Of a stretch of DNA of 64,000 bases, positions 55,714 to 64,000 are shown in pieces. The stretch is from Clostridiales bacterium UBA1390 (GTDB taxonomy: Bacteria; Bacillota; Clostridia; Lachnospirales; Bianqueaceae), in NCBI GenBank assembly GCA_002305315.1, contig DBQQ01000016.1:1-64000 (forward strand), given 5' to 3'. Below the pieces are notes generated by a model. That model searched no databases, was not told the origin of the DNA, and saw nothing but the letters and a program-made list of their open reading frames with translations. A program made the position numbers and the translations under genes. Positions within the stretch are counted from its first letter, which is position 1. Each line of letters begins with the position of its first letter.

Positions 55714-57111
55714 ATGAGTCGTTTCTATTGCCGCGAGGATGAACTTCAGAAGTTGAATAAACGGTATGCGGGAGACAAGTTTGAGTGTATTGTCATTTAT
55801 GGCAGGCGGCGCGTTGGTAAAACGGCATTGATTAACGAATTTTGTAAGGATAAGCCGACCATTTTTTTCTCTGCTTTGAATACGACAGGAAAAGAAAATC
55901 TGGAGGCGCTCTCGAGATCGATCATGAGTTTTGAGCGGCCGGATATGGAGTCTACACCGGAGTTCAGGTCTTACGATGCGGCCCTGGATGAACTGACAGC
56001 ACTTTCCAAGGAGAATCGAATTGTTTTTGTGATTGACGAGTATCCATATCTTGCGAAGGCAAAGCCTGCTATTTCAGCGATGTTGCAACATATCATCGAT
56101 CACAAATGGGCAGAATCCAAGATGTATCTGATTCTTTGCGGCTCCTCCATGAGCTTTATGGAAAGTCAAGTACTCGGCCAAGAAAGTCCGTTATATGGCA
56201 GACGCACGGGCCAGTTTAAGATTGAGCCGTTGGACTATAAGGAAACAGCTGTATTCCACCCGAATCTGTCCGCGGAAGATAATTCCTTGATTTATGGAAT
56301 CACAGGAGGAGTTCCCCACTATATTAATAAGTTGGGCGTGAAGGGTAGTGTGGATGAGGCGCTGCTGGAGAATTTCTTCGATCGTTCCAGTTATCTGTAC
56401 GAAGAGCCGGGGAATCTGCTGAAGCAGGAACTCCGGGAGCCGGCTATTTATAATGCCATTATAAAAGCGATAGCAGAGGGTGCTTCCCGAATGAATGATA
56501 TCCGGATGAAAGTCGGTGAGGAAAATTCGGTTGTATCAAAATATTTGAAGACACTGATTGACCTTGGTATAGTCAGGAAGGAAACTCCGATCACAGAAAA
56601 ATCGGGGAAGAAAACCATATATCTGTTGGCCGATAATTTCTTCCGATTCTGGTATCGTTTTGTGCCGGTGAATAGGAGTGCCATTGACTCTGGCAGAATT
56701 GCAAAAACCTATCCGCACGCTGTAAAACAGTATCTTCCTGATTACATGGGCCTGATTTTTGAGAAGATGTGTCGGGATTATTTGCTTTACTATGCAGATA
56801 GCATTCCCATTGAGCTTAGTGAAATCGGTCAATGGTGGGGTACAGATCCGAAGAAGAAAAAGCAGATACAGATCGATATTGTCGGGGCACCTGTTGAGGG
56901 TGAGGACTATGTCATCGGCTCATGCAAGTACAGAAACGAGAAAATTGGCATTGATGAACTTAACTTAATCAGAGATTACGCATCGGTTTTTGGAAAAGGA
57001 AAGAACTACCACTATTATATCTTTTCTAAAGGTGGATTCACGGATGGGCTTCTTCAGGCGCAAGAGCGTGGAGAAGTACAGTTGATAACACTGGAGGACC
57101 TGTACAGGTAA
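55714..57111 (+). CDS. AAA ATPase with C-terminal DUF234/PD-(D/E)XK domain
   Basis: 465 residues from ATG 55714. It has a STAND-like archaeal-type ATPase core: FYCREDELQKLNKRY, Walker A IVIYGRRRVGKTALI, Walker B IVFVIDEYPYLA, and sensor LILCGSSMSFME. A winged-helix region (EENSVVSKYLKTLIDLGIVRKE) and then a nuclease-like DUF234 end, IQIDIVG....YVIGSCKYRNEKIG (D...xCK), follow. The upstream 83 in-frame codons are not protein-like. The biological role of this widespread family is unclear; a DNA-interacting or defence/mobile-element role is often suspected. Confidence 0.87.
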   Translation: MSRFYCREDELQKLNKRYAGDKFECIVIYGRRRVGKTALINEFCKDKPTIFFSALNTTGKENLEALSRSIMSFERPDMESTPEFRSYDAALDELTALSKENRIVFVIDEYPYLAKAKPAISAMLQHIIDHKWAESKMYLILCGSSMSFMESQVLGQESPLYGRRTGQFKIEPLDYKETAVFHPNLSAEDNSLIYGITGGVPHYINKLGVKGSVDEALLENFFDRSSYLYEEPGNLLKQELREPAIYNAIIKAIAEGASRMNDIRMKVGEENSVVSKYLKTLIDLGIVRKETPITEKSGKKTIYLLADNFFRFWYRFVPVNRSAIDSGRIAKTYPHAVKQYLPDYMGLIFEKMCRDYLLYYADSIPIELSEIGQWWGTDPKKKKQIQIDIVGAPVEGEDYVIGSCKYRNEKIGIDELNLIRDYASVFGKGKNYHYYIFSKGGFTDGLLQAQERGEVQLITLEDLYR

Positions 57112-57249
57112 ACGATGCAAAAGGTATAAAAAACGGTCACTAAGAGCACGCTGCACGGTCAAGTAGAGCCATTTTGTCGACGATGTAGAGCCGCCTTAAC
57201 GCATGGTTTAGCTAAGCGATACTTCTAATTTACAGACCCTGCAAAGACC

Positions 57250-57362
57250 TTGACGGTTCAGAGGATTCATGGTAAAGTAAACACATAACAAGGTTGTATA
57301 CTCTTAGGCGACCATAGAAAGAAGTCCAGAAGGCTTCCCTTACGTAAGAGTGAGAATGGTCG
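57250..57362 (+). promoter_or_regulatory. Promoter and leader hairpin of the AAA/DUF1703-type gene
   Basis: TTGACG at 57250 and TAAAGT at 57273 with 17-bp spacing. In the leader, CGACCAT (57310) pairs with ATGGTCG (57356). Farther upstream (57160-57200) TAGAGCC occurs twice, 25 bp apart, around GTCGAC; the rest of 57112-57389 shows nothing else. Confidence 0.5.
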
Positions 57363-57389
57363 GTCCGCTGACATCAGAAAGGAGCGGGG

Positions 57390-59093
57390 ATGGTGAGAAA
57401 GAAACTTCCCATTGGAATTGAAAATTTTGAGGAATTCTCTTCTGAGGATTTTTATTATGTGGATAAAACGCTGTTCATAAAAGAACTCTTGCAGAATTGG
57501 GGAAAGGTAAACCTGTTTACCCGTCCCAGGCGGTTTGGTAAGTCCCTCAATATGAGCATGCTGAAAAGCTTTTTTGAAATAGGGAGCGATCCGGCGCTGT
57601 TCGAGGGACTAAAGATAGCGCAGGAAAAGGACCTGTGTGAAAGATATATGGGAAAATTCCCTGTGATCTCCATCAGCCTTAAGGGTGTGAGCGGCTTACA
57701 ATATGATGCAGCGGTAGCGGCACTGCGGACCGTCATTGGAAATGAGGCCATGAGGTTCCAGTTCCTAAAAGAAAGTGAAAGGCTTTCTGAAGAGGAAAAA
57801 GAGACATATGCCCGTCTGATACAGATAGGTTCTGGGGAAGGCGGCATATATTCCATGACAGAAGATATGGCGGTGTCCAGCCTAAAGACACTCTCACAGC
57901 TTCTTGAAAAGCACTATGGCCAGAAGGCCATCCTCCTGGTTGATGAGTATGACGTTCCCCTTGATAAGGCATTTCAGTCCGGATATTATGACGAGATGGT
58001 AAGTCTCATCCGCAGTTTCCTGGGGAATGCGCTGAAAACCAATGACAGCCTGTACTTTGCCGTGCTGACTGGATGCCTCGGGATCTCTAAGGAAAGCATC
58101 TTCACAGGGCTGAACAATCTGAAGGTACACACGATCTCGGATGTACGTTATGATGAGTATTTCGGCTTTACCAATGCGGATGTGGATGAAATCCTAAAGT
58201 TCTATGGCCTAACCTCTTATAAGGATGTGATTCATGACTGGTATGACGGATACCGTTTCGGCAGGACAGACGTATATTGTCCCTGGGATGTGATCAACTA
58301 CTGTGATGAGCTGCTGGCAGATCCATCGGCTCCTCCGAAAAACTACTGGGCGAATACCAGTGGCAATGACCTGATCTGCCGCATGTTGAAGAATGCAAAC
58401 CTGACCACAAAGAACGAAGTAGAAGAATTGTTAAACGGCGGTCAGGTAACCAAACGAATCAAACAGGAACTGACATACCGTGAGATCGATGACAGTATAG
58501 AGAATGTGTGGAGTGTCCTGTATGCAACTGGATACCTGACAGGGATGCATGTAGAGCGGGAAGATGCGAATATCTTCCGACTGTGGATTCCCAATGGAGA
58601 GATCCGAAAATTGTTTTATGAACTGGTAGAAGACTGGTTCCGCGAGGCGACACGTTCCGATACTTCGAGGATCAGCTGTTTTTGTGCAGCGTTCCCGGCC
58701 GGAGATACGTCGGTCATTCAGGAGATGCTCAGCGATTATCTGTGGGACTCCATCAGCGTGAGAGACACGGCAGTGCGCAGGAAGATGAAGGAAAACTTCT
58801 ATCATGGGATGCTGCTGGGGCTTTTGCAGAATCAGGATAGCTGGATTGTGAAATCCAATGCGGAGACCAGGGGAGGCTACAGCGATATCTCCATCCAGAC
58901 GCCGGAAAGAACAGGGATTGTGATGGAACTGAAATATGCGGAGGATGGGGACCTGGAGGCGGCTTGCAGCAAGGCGCTCAAGCAGATAGAGGAAAAGAAG
59001 TATGCGGAAGGGCTGAAGCGCCGGGGTATGAAAAAGATCATAAAGTATGGGATCTCCTTTTGGGAGAAAGAATGTATGGTCGTAATGGCGTAA
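57390..59093 (+). CDS. AAA-ATPase-like protein with C-terminal PD-(D/E)XK nuclease domain (DUF1703 type)
   Basis: 567 residues. The N-terminal signature is LPIGIENFEEFSSEDFYYVDKTLFIKELL, with LFTRPRRFGKSLNMSMLKSFFE as Walker A-like loop, ILLVDEYDVPLDKAF as Walker B, then DWYDGYRFG and NYWANTSGNDLI, all family-defining. The C-terminus has the nuclease motif RGGYSDISIQTPERTGIVMELKYAE (D...ExK). This family is expanded in gut and oral Firmicutes/Bacteroidetes; its function is unknown. More GC-rich than the glycan locus. AAAGGAG lies before the ATG. Confidence 0.9.
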   Translation: MVRKKLPIGIENFEEFSSEDFYYVDKTLFIKELLQNWGKVNLFTRPRRFGKSLNMSMLKSFFEIGSDPALFEGLKIAQEKDLCERYMGKFPVISISLKGVSGLQYDAAVAALRTVIGNEAMRFQFLKESERLSEEEKETYARLIQIGSGEGGIYSMTEDMAVSSLKTLSQLLEKHYGQKAILLVDEYDVPLDKAFQSGYYDEMVSLIRSFLGNALKTNDSLYFAVLTGCLGISKESIFTGLNNLKVHTISDVRYDEYFGFTNADVDEILKFYGLTSYKDVIHDWYDGYRFGRTDVYCPWDVINYCDELLADPSAPPKNYWANTSGNDLICRMLKNANLTTKNEVEELLNGGQVTKRIKQELTYREIDDSIENVWSVLYATGYLTGMHVEREDANIFRLWIPNGEIRKLFYELVEDWFREATRSDTSRISCFCAAFPAGDTSVIQEMLSDYLWDSISVRDTAVRRKMKENFYHGMLLGLLQNQDSWIVKSNAETRGGYSDISIQTPERTGIVMELKYAEDGDLEAACSKALKQIEEKKYAEGLKRRGMKKIIKYGISFWEKECMVVMA

Positions 59094-59229
59094 AGCGGTG
59101 GGCTTCAACTAGCGGGATAAACCGTGACATTCATGAAGGTTTATAATGAGCAGATAAAACTCCACAGGAGAACATGAATGTGGTGGTGTTTGAGAAAGCG
59201 TATAAAACGTTTCTGCTATAGAAACAGGG

Positions 59230-59275
59230 CTCCTGTGGAGATGGGATTTTTCCACAGGAGTTTTCTTCTACACGC
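59230..59275 (+). terminator. Terminator between the AAA/DUF1703 gene and the toxin-antitoxin pair
   Basis: CTCCTGTGGA pairs with TCCACAGGAG (59251) and runs into TTTTCTTCT. A further CTCCACAGGAG at 59160 is a third arm that could pair alternatively with the first, so two mutually exclusive hairpins are possible in 59160-59261. Confidence 0.7.
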
Positions 59276-59310
59276 GGGTTAGCGCAAACTAATATGGCGG
59301 GAATACGGTT

Positions 59311-59700
59311 TTATAAAAAACGTTCATAAAAATCTGAAACGGTGATGATGCTGGCATCTTGCGGATAATGCCTTGTGTTTCTTGTAATTAGAAGAGCAAA
59401 GCAGTATTTTGCAACTTCATAAAATTTTCTATCACTTTCATCTGGGAAAGGTGCGTCTGATATGGGGTCAGCAATGATGGAAATTCCATTTTTGATGATG
59501 GCATCAAGTAAATATTGGATCTCCCATTCACTGAAACCGAATTTAGGTCGGTGCAGGACCTTTGTGTATTCATCCAGGATGCGATAGTCATAGCAGACTG
59601 TAAATTTCCGGGAAAGCACAGCGTTTATGATCGCAGCTGGTTTGTTTGATGGAGACCATAAGGCAGACACAAGTACGTTCGTGTCGAGTACGATATTCAC
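59311..59700 (-). CDS. PIN-domain toxin of a type II toxin-antitoxin system
   Basis: 129 residues. It begins MNIVLDTNVLVSALWSP (first acidic residue of the PIN site), then ILDEYTKVLHRPKFG and DPISDAPFPDESDRKFYEVA, with LITRNTRHYP as the last acidic/RNase-site region. It belongs to the group annotated as PIN-family putative toxin components; VapC-like proteins cleave tRNA or other RNA. It is 2 bp downstream of the antitoxin gene, in the usual antitoxin-first order. Confidence 0.88.
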   Translation of the reverse strand: MNIVLDTNVLVSALWSPSNKPAAIINAVLSRKFTVCYDYRILDEYTKVLHRPKFGFSEWEIQYLLDAIIKNGISIIADPISDAPFPDESDRKFYEVAKYCFALLITRNTRHYPQDASIITVSDFYERFL

Positions 59701-59702
59701 TG

Positions 59703-59978
59703 TCAGCCCTCATTTCTGGCGGCCTGGATCTCGGCTTCGATATCCTCGTCGCTCATGAATCCTCTAGCAGCGGCCTTACGACGCATACTGTTGAAGGCGA
59801 TCATAGCTTTTGCCTGACGTACAGCCTGGACGACTTCATCAAAAGAGTCAGCGGGGATGTCAATCATCAGTGCGGCTGGTTTTCCGTTGTTGGTAATAAC
59901 AACCTCATTACCTTCTGAGAGCGTTTCCCACATACTTTTTGAATCGGTTCTTAAATCTCGTATAGAGTAAAAATTCAT
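59703..59978 (-). CDS. Phd/YefM-type antitoxin
   Basis: 91 residues. MNFYSIRDLRTDSKSMWETLSEGNEVVITNNGKPAALMIDIP is the Phd/YefM DNA-binding fold. The second half (DEVVQAVRQAKAMIAFNSMRRKAAARGFMSDEDIEAEI) is the toxin-neutralising helical part. It should bind the operator at its own ribosome site. GGAGG lies inside the palindrome directly before the ATG. Confidence 0.9.
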   Translation of the reverse strand: MNFYSIRDLRTDSKSMWETLSEGNEVVITNNGKPAALMIDIPADSFDEVVQAVRQAKAMIAFNSMRRKAAARGFMSDEDIEAEIQAARNEG

Positions 59979-60030
59979 GGTAACACCTCCTTGTTACCAA
60001 TAGTACACACGATTGAATCCAAAAAGTCAA
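59979..60030 (-). promoter_or_regulatory. Toxin-antitoxin promoter with operator overlapping the ribosome site
   Basis: On the minus strand TTGACT (60030-60025) and TGTACT (60007-60002) are 17 bp apart. GGTAACA (59979) and TGTTACC (59992) form a palindrome whose centre is the GGAGG ribosome site. A protein bound there, or the RNA hairpin itself, would block expression, consistent with autoregulation. Confidence 0.65.
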
Positions 60031-60061
60031 CGATACTAAAGGAATTTAATGATTTCATATC

Positions 60062-60096
60062 TATCCAATCAGGATTTACCAAATTCTGATTGGATA
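60062..60096. repeat. 11-bp perfect inverted repeat
   Basis: TATCCAATCAG and CTGATTGGATA separated by 13 bp, in the gap between the toxin-antitoxin promoter and the 3' end of the Sel1 gene. No T-run on either strand, so an operator or mobile-element end is as likely as a terminator. Confidence 0.5.
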
Positions 60097-60158
60097 ATAT
60101 TACACCTGCCAGAAGAATATAGTACACGGCAGAATCGCCGAGCAGTCATCCCGCTTGC

Positions 60159-61349
60159 TCAGAGAATCTCATCGCAAAATCGGTTCTGATAGGGTGCCAA
60201 GAGTCTTTCGATCTCTTCCCAATCTTCTTCGTAAGGGCTGTTTTTTACGTATTTTGCCTCCCCAAAGGCCTGTTGACGTGTCTGGATGGCATCGAGCAGG
60301 TCATTCTGTTCCAGATGGATCTTCACACAGGCGGAAAGGGCTGGAAAATACAGGGCATTTCGAGGCCGTTCCAGGAGCCGGAGCGCCTCATCGGGATCCC
60401 CAGCCTGGTAAACCGACATTCCTTTCTGATACTGCTCTTCTATGGATGAATCCATCTCAAGATCCTCTGCTATTTCGGCGAGTAGCAAAGACGCGTCCTT
60501 TTGTCCCTGTGCGGCCGCCATTTCCAGCCATTTCTGCGCGGCTGCGTCATAACTGAAGGCGGTGAGCTGAAGAGGCATCCCTTCCATTTTATGTAACATA
60601 CGGCCGCATTGATACTGACTATCCGCATGCCCCCAGTAGGCGGCTTGCAGATAATGGCAAAACGCTTTTTCAGAGTCAGGAGTGGTTCCCAGACCGTCTT
60701 TATATATTTCACCGCAGATGTAATGCGCATAAGTCATGCCGCCTTTCGCTGCGAGTTCGAGCCAGTATAGGGCTGTCTCCCAATCCCGCTCTGTCCCTTG
60801 CCCCTTAGCCAGCATGATGCCGCAATTCATCTGACAATTTTCTGAACCGATACGCGCACCTTCCGCAAACAAGCGGAATGCTTTCTCATATTCCTCTGCT
60901 GCATAAGCGGCATGAGCCTGATCGGTAAGGGATCCGCGTTCTTTCATCGCAATATCATGAATCGCTTCCATATCCTTGCGGATGGCCTTTTGATTCTCAT
61001 CCTCGGAAGATCCATCTTCTGCGGCATCCAGGGCACGTTGATACCACATATAGGCTTTGGCCGTATTGCCAAACACGTCAGGATGCTGTTGCAAAAGGCG
61101 CGCTAATGCCATCATAGCCTTCTGATGGTTTTGGAGTGCGGCCTTCTCATACCATAGTATCGCTTCCTCGATATTCTGTTCGATCCCTGTGCCCTGTTCT
61201 AACAGGGCGGCATACTGAAACTGAGCCGGGCTATAACCTTCCTCCGCGGATTTGCGCAATAACGGAAATGCCTTTTTCCATTGTTGGCGGTGCAGCGCAT
61301 GTGTGGCTTTGTGAAATGTTTCGGCGGGGCTTGTTTTGAATAGTCCCAT
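60159..61349 (-). CDS. Sel1-like (TPR-type) repeat protein
   Basis: 396 residues made largely of 36-residue Sel1 units: AEEGYSPAQFQYAALLEQGTGIEQNIEEAILWYEKAA, then NPDVFGNTAKAYMWYQRALDAAEDG, AKGGMTYAHYICGEIYKDGLGTTPDSEKAF and AYWGHADSQYQCGRMLHK. No signal peptide. Sel1 proteins act as scaffolds in protein-protein interactions; no specific partner is suggested by neighbours. ATG 61349 with AAAGGAG is used rather than the longer open frame from 61448. Confidence 0.88.
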   Translation of the reverse strand: MGLFKTSPAETFHKATHALHRQQWKKAFPLLRKSAEEGYSPAQFQYAALLEQGTGIEQNIEEAILWYEKAALQNHQKAMMALARLLQQHPDVFGNTAKAYMWYQRALDAAEDGSSEDENQKAIRKDMEAIHDIAMKERGSLTDQAHAAYAAEEYEKAFRLFAEGARIGSENCQMNCGIMLAKGQGTERDWETALYWLELAAKGGMTYAHYICGEIYKDGLGTTPDSEKAFCHYLQAAYWGHADSQYQCGRMLHKMEGMPLQLTAFSYDAAAQKWLEMAAAQGQKDASLLLAEIAEDLEMDSSIEEQYQKGMSVYQAGDPDEALRLLERPRNALYFPALSACVKIHLEQNDLLDAIQTRQQAFGEAKYVKNSPYEEDWEEIERLLAPYQNRFCDEIL

Positions 61350-61626
61350 AATGAGGACTCCTTTCCTATGTATGATGTAAGTTTGAAAATAAATGCTCTT
61401 TCCTTCCATTATAATCAAAGACAGGCGAGAAGTAAAGTAGTATATCAAGAGAAAAAAGTATTTCCCGGTGGCGCATCCGGCGCAGGTCTGGGATCACCGA
61501 TCAGAGGATCCATGGCAGGAAGTGGCTTTCTGGGTTTAACAGATCGTGAATTAGCCCTGGAAATGGTAGGGTATTTATGAGATAATAAATTATGAAAAAT
61601 ATTCTGTCAACTCGGTTTTTAGGAGA

Positions 61627-61655
61627 TTGCATTTTATTCTCTTTCGTAGTATCAT
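61627..61655 (+). promoter_or_regulatory. Promoter of the pRiA4b ORF-3-like gene
   Basis: TTGCAT and TATCAT with 17-bp spacing, about 110 bp before the start codon. The stretch 61368-61580 has an open frame of 70 codons whose second half looks protein-like (GGASGAGLGSPIRG), but there is no ribosome site; I do not call it a gene. Confidence 0.6.
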
Positions 61656-61763
61656 GTAAATAGATCGGAAGATAGGCCGTGATGTCATCGTGGCTGTATT
61701 CTCTGAGAATTCAAGAGACGAAAGGTCTAGATTATGCTACAAAAGAGTGAAGGGGGACAGGAT

Positions 61764-63089
61764 ATGGATCAGCCAGGAAATCAGAGTTGCAAGGAAAAGA
61801 AGACAGCGGAGGAAAAACAGAATTTGGGAGCGCTGCGGCCGCCGAAGGTGTCTCAAGAGGTGCGTCCGATTCGTCTGCGGTTGGAATTGGTGGATCATCC
61901 TCGAAACAAAGAGAAAATGGACAATAGGATCCAGCAAGCGTTGAAGACATGGGGCAATGTGATATATGGAGATACGATTTCCAGAGATGTGATTGTGCCC
62001 AGCGATATGCCGTTATGGGCTCTGAATTATATGATACAAAGATGTTTTGGGTGGCAGAATTCCCATTTGCATCAGTTTGAGCTGCCACCAGAGCAGTTCA
62101 AACGAATCCTGCGGAAAAAATCAGACGATGAAGGTAGGCTCACGGCAGGCCGATATATGGAACTGGTGGGTGTTGTATTTCGTTCTCCCTGGATGGAGGA
62201 GGAAGAAGAATTCTGGAACGATGATTATCGGTCCGGCAGCATCAAAACCTGGCAGCGCAAGAAATATACGGGGCCGTATCGATCATTGTGTATAGGAGAA
62301 GAAATATGGCAATGCAGGATGGATATGGAGGAACTGCGCGATCAAGTCGCGTATGTGGAAGTGGAACATGACTTTGCTGGAGAGATGGAATGTTTTATAG
62401 ATCCACAACCCATTAGTCAGAAGAGGTATGAAGAGAAACGAGGGAAGACGCCTCTTATGCAGGAAAAAAAGCTGTATGAGAGGAAAATACAGTTTCGCCA
62501 GGAGGTATATGCTTTAGAGGATTTGCCGATGGAAGCCTTTTTGCTTCTGCCGGAACGTTCATGTGTATCGCTCTTGGAAAGATTGACGGTAGGAGAGATC
62601 TTAGCGCTTCATTGCCAAAGGATCCAGGACGAACTGGCGCAAGACGTCAGGATTCCCTGCTGTTTTGAGGATGTGATGGATGAGAGGCTGCGAGAGGAGA
62701 TCAAAGAGTGCGTACAGTGTAACTCTGCCGACAAGCAGCCGAAGTTGCAGACGCTCACCGATACGCTGTATTATCACTACGACTTGGGAGACGATTGGTA
62801 TGTGAAGCTCACTGCCAGCGCAGGCGCGTTGGATCTGATAGAGGACGGACGAGTCTCTCAGGAAGAACTGGAGGAAGCGACGCTTACCATGTTGACGACA
62901 CACCGGCCTGTATGTATTGCCCAGGACGGATATCCGGTGCTGGATGATGTAGGCGGAATCAATGGATATGTTCAATTTCTGGAGGAGATCCATCAGAGGC
63001 CGTTTATGGAACCGCCAACAGAAGCCGAGCTCTGGGCGGAGAGTATGGGCTGGAAGAGGAGAAGAATCAGCAACCAGCGTATGTTGTAA
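61764..63089 (+). CDS. Plasmid pRiA4b ORF-3 family protein
   Basis: 441 residues. Family features are RPIRLRLELVDHP, then IVPSDMPLWALNYMIQRCFGWQNSHLHQFEL (N-terminal block) and, near the C-terminus, TLYYHYDLGDDWYVKLTAS followed by PVLDDVGGINGYVQFLEEI. The family (also called IS1096 TnpR-like) is widespread on plasmids and chromosomes with no proven function. Here the two conserved blocks are separated by a long ~200-residue insert, more than the usual compact domain. ATG 61764 has GGGGGACAGG; the 10 codons upstream are not needed. Confidence 0.85.
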   Translation: MDQPGNQSCKEKKTAEEKQNLGALRPPKVSQEVRPIRLRLELVDHPRNKEKMDNRIQQALKTWGNVIYGDTISRDVIVPSDMPLWALNYMIQRCFGWQNSHLHQFELPPEQFKRILRKKSDDEGRLTAGRYMELVGVVFRSPWMEEEEEFWNDDYRSGSIKTWQRKKYTGPYRSLCIGEEIWQCRMDMEELRDQVAYVEVEHDFAGEMECFIDPQPISQKRYEEKRGKTPLMQEKKLYERKIQFRQEVYALEDLPMEAFLLLPERSCVSLLERLTVGEILALHCQRIQDELAQDVRIPCCFEDVMDERLREEIKECVQCNSADKQPKLQTLTDTLYYHYDLGDDWYVKLTASAGALDLIEDGRVSQEELEEATLTMLTTHRPVCIAQDGYPVLDDVGGINGYVQFLEEIHQRPFMEPPTEAELWAESMGWKRRRISNQRML

Positions 63090-63208
63090 AGAGTTATATC
63101 AATCCTTTCTTGACGATCTCTTCATTTTATGCTACCTTAAGTGAGGAGAAAAGGCTGCCGATTTGGCAGTATTTCTGAGTTATATAAAGAAGGTACAGGA
63201 GCAGAGAG

Positions 63209-63688
63209 ATGTCATACGAGAAAGTAAAGCAATATTTTGAGGAAATCGGATTGGAAGGCCGCCTAAAGCTTTTGGAACATGCGAGTGGAACCGTAGAACA
63301 GGCAGCGGAGGCGATTGGCTGTGAGCCACGGCAGATTGCGAAAACGTTATCTTTTTTGGTAGACGAGAAGCCCGTCCTGATTATCGCGGCAGGGGATGCG
63401 AGGGTGGATAACAAAAAGTTTAAGGCCCTGTTTCATCAGAAAGCAAAGATGATCCCGGCAGACCAGGTGGAATCCTATGTTGGACATGCACCGGGGGGCG
63501 TGTGTCCCTTCGCAACACGGGAAGGCGTATCGGTATATCTGGATACTTCACTGAAACGGTTTGAACATGTATATCCCGCAGGGGGCAATGATCACAGCGC
63601 AGTAGATTTGTCGTTGGAAGAACTGGAGAAGTATTCCCATTCCTCAGGATGGATCGATGTCTGTAAGGATTGGAACGCTGAGGGCTGA
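63209..63688 (+). CDS. YbaK/EbsC-type aminoacyl-tRNA deacylase
   Basis: 159 residues. YbaK fold: GTVEQAAEAIGCEPRQIAKTLSFLVDEKPVLIIAAGDARVDNKKFK with the conserved catalytic Lys in AKTL, then VGHAPGGVCPFATREGVSVYLD and YPAGGNDHSAVDLSLEEL. Such proteins hydrolyse misacylated tRNA, for example Cys-tRNA-Pro, in trans; substrate not determinable. Single gene with its own terminator. The ribosome site is GGAGCAGAGAG, at moderate quality. Confidence 0.9.
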   Translation: MSYEKVKQYFEEIGLEGRLKLLEHASGTVEQAAEAIGCEPRQIAKTLSFLVDEKPVLIIAAGDARVDNKKFKALFHQKAKMIPADQVESYVGHAPGGVCPFATREGVSVYLDTSLKRFEHVYPAGGNDHSAVDLSLEELEKYSHSSGWIDVCKDWNAEG

Positions 63689-63743
63689 CATCCAGCGGAT
63701 GAAGGCGATCATAAAGAAGAAAGACTCGGAGAAGGAATGATAA

Positions 63744-63800
63744 AATCCCTCTTAGGTAGGCAAGATCAATCATCAAAGCCTACTTAAGAGGGATTTTTTT
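63744..63800 (+). terminator. Strong terminator after the YbaK-type gene
   Basis: AATCCCTCTTAGGTAGGC pairs with GCCTACTTAAGAGGGATT (one mismatched region) and is followed by seven T. 63801-64000 is AT-rich and shows no assignable gene. Confidence 0.88.
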
Positions 63801-64000
63801 GTTCAGATCAAAGTTCCCTCCAGAAATAAAATATATATTTGTAAGGCTTTTGGGCGCAGGAAGAGGATGGACAAAAGTGAAAACAAAATCATAACAAGGA
63901 TTTGTGAAAATGACGGGAAAAGATGGATAAAAGGAAATAAGATATGTCCATATCGACAAAAATCCATGCTTTGTAGACATAATTCCTTGTTTCTTTTTGC

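Noticed and set aside
61368..61580. 70-codon plus-strand frame between the Sel1 and pRiA4b genes
   Set aside because: No ribosome site, starts inside the Sel1 upstream region; only the second half looks protein-like, possibly a fragment.
63867..64000. Frame from ATG 63867 open to the window end behind AGGAAGAGG
   Set aside because: Only 44 codons visible, Lys/Asn-rich low-complexity sequence, no recognisable motif; cannot be judged without the right flank.

Overview
The window looks like a chromosomal segment of a spore-forming, low-to-mid GC Clostridia species, most likely a Lachnospiraceae member. The evidence is the sporulation genes (spoVT, yabP, yabQ, spoIIE), the order hup-rqcP-yabP-yabQ-divIC-spoIIE-tilS-ftsH-dusB-greA-lysS, the cdaA-cdaR pair, a LoaP-type NusG paralogue and Gram-positive ribosome binding sites throughout. 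Species is not determinable from sequence reading alone. Layout: (1) 1-1300 holds the 3' end of a PD-(D/E)XK-like gene and a tandem array of 104-bp REP-like hairpin units. (2) 1308-3201 (minus strand) carries an MGDG-synthase-type glycosyltransferase and spoVT. (3) 3350-15441 is the conserved housekeeping/sporulation block. It is interrupted by an ORF-less group II intron-like RNA after hup, a second tandem palindromic array after spoIIE, and a duplicated structured element in front of tilS. The usual hpt and mazG are absent. (4) 15.5-23.9 kb holds two membrane proteins, the c-di-AMP cyclase CdaA with CdaR, a membrane MutS-like ATPase and an unusual single-ORF fusion of a glycerol-1-phosphate dehydrogenase (AraM type) with a GH43-type glycosidase. 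(5) 23.9-32.2 kb is a tightly overlapping operon: nuclease-helicase (XPD/DinG-like, FeS), WalJ-like MBL protein, YhcC-type radical SAM protein, FAD oxidoreductase, LoaP-like antiterminator, glmS. (6) 32.2-54.0 kb is a surface polysaccharide locus that becomes conspicuously AT-rich from about 36.4 kb. It has an initiating sugar-phosphate transferase, a galacturonokinase-like GHMP kinase and a nucleotidyltransferase. It then has the CDP-3,6-dideoxyhexose genes rfbF-rfbG-rfbH with a Nudix gene and a YerE-like TPP enzyme, followed by an SDR, three glycosyltransferases, a pyruvyl transferase, a Wzy polymerase, a MurB paralogue and a Wzx flippase. Two acetyltransferase genes in the locus are broken: one by a frameshift in an A8 tract, the other split by an IS110-family element that is itself followed by a group II intron-like 5' fragment. 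(7) 54-64 kb is accessory: an EcsC-like pseudogene, two different ATPase/PD-(D/E)XK proteins, a PIN/Phd toxin-antitoxin pair, a Sel1-repeat protein, a pRiA4b ORF-3-like protein and a YbaK-type deacylase. How it fits together: GlmS supplies amino sugar precursor, LoaP probably lets RNA polymerase read through the long polysaccharide operon, and the operon makes, assembles (Wzx/Wzy) and decorates a glycan. That glycan plausibly contains a CDP-derived 3,6-dideoxy sugar carrying a two-carbon branch (yersiniose-like). This pathway in a Gram-positive, the AraM-GH43 fusion, and the RNA/repeat elements are the most interesting contents.
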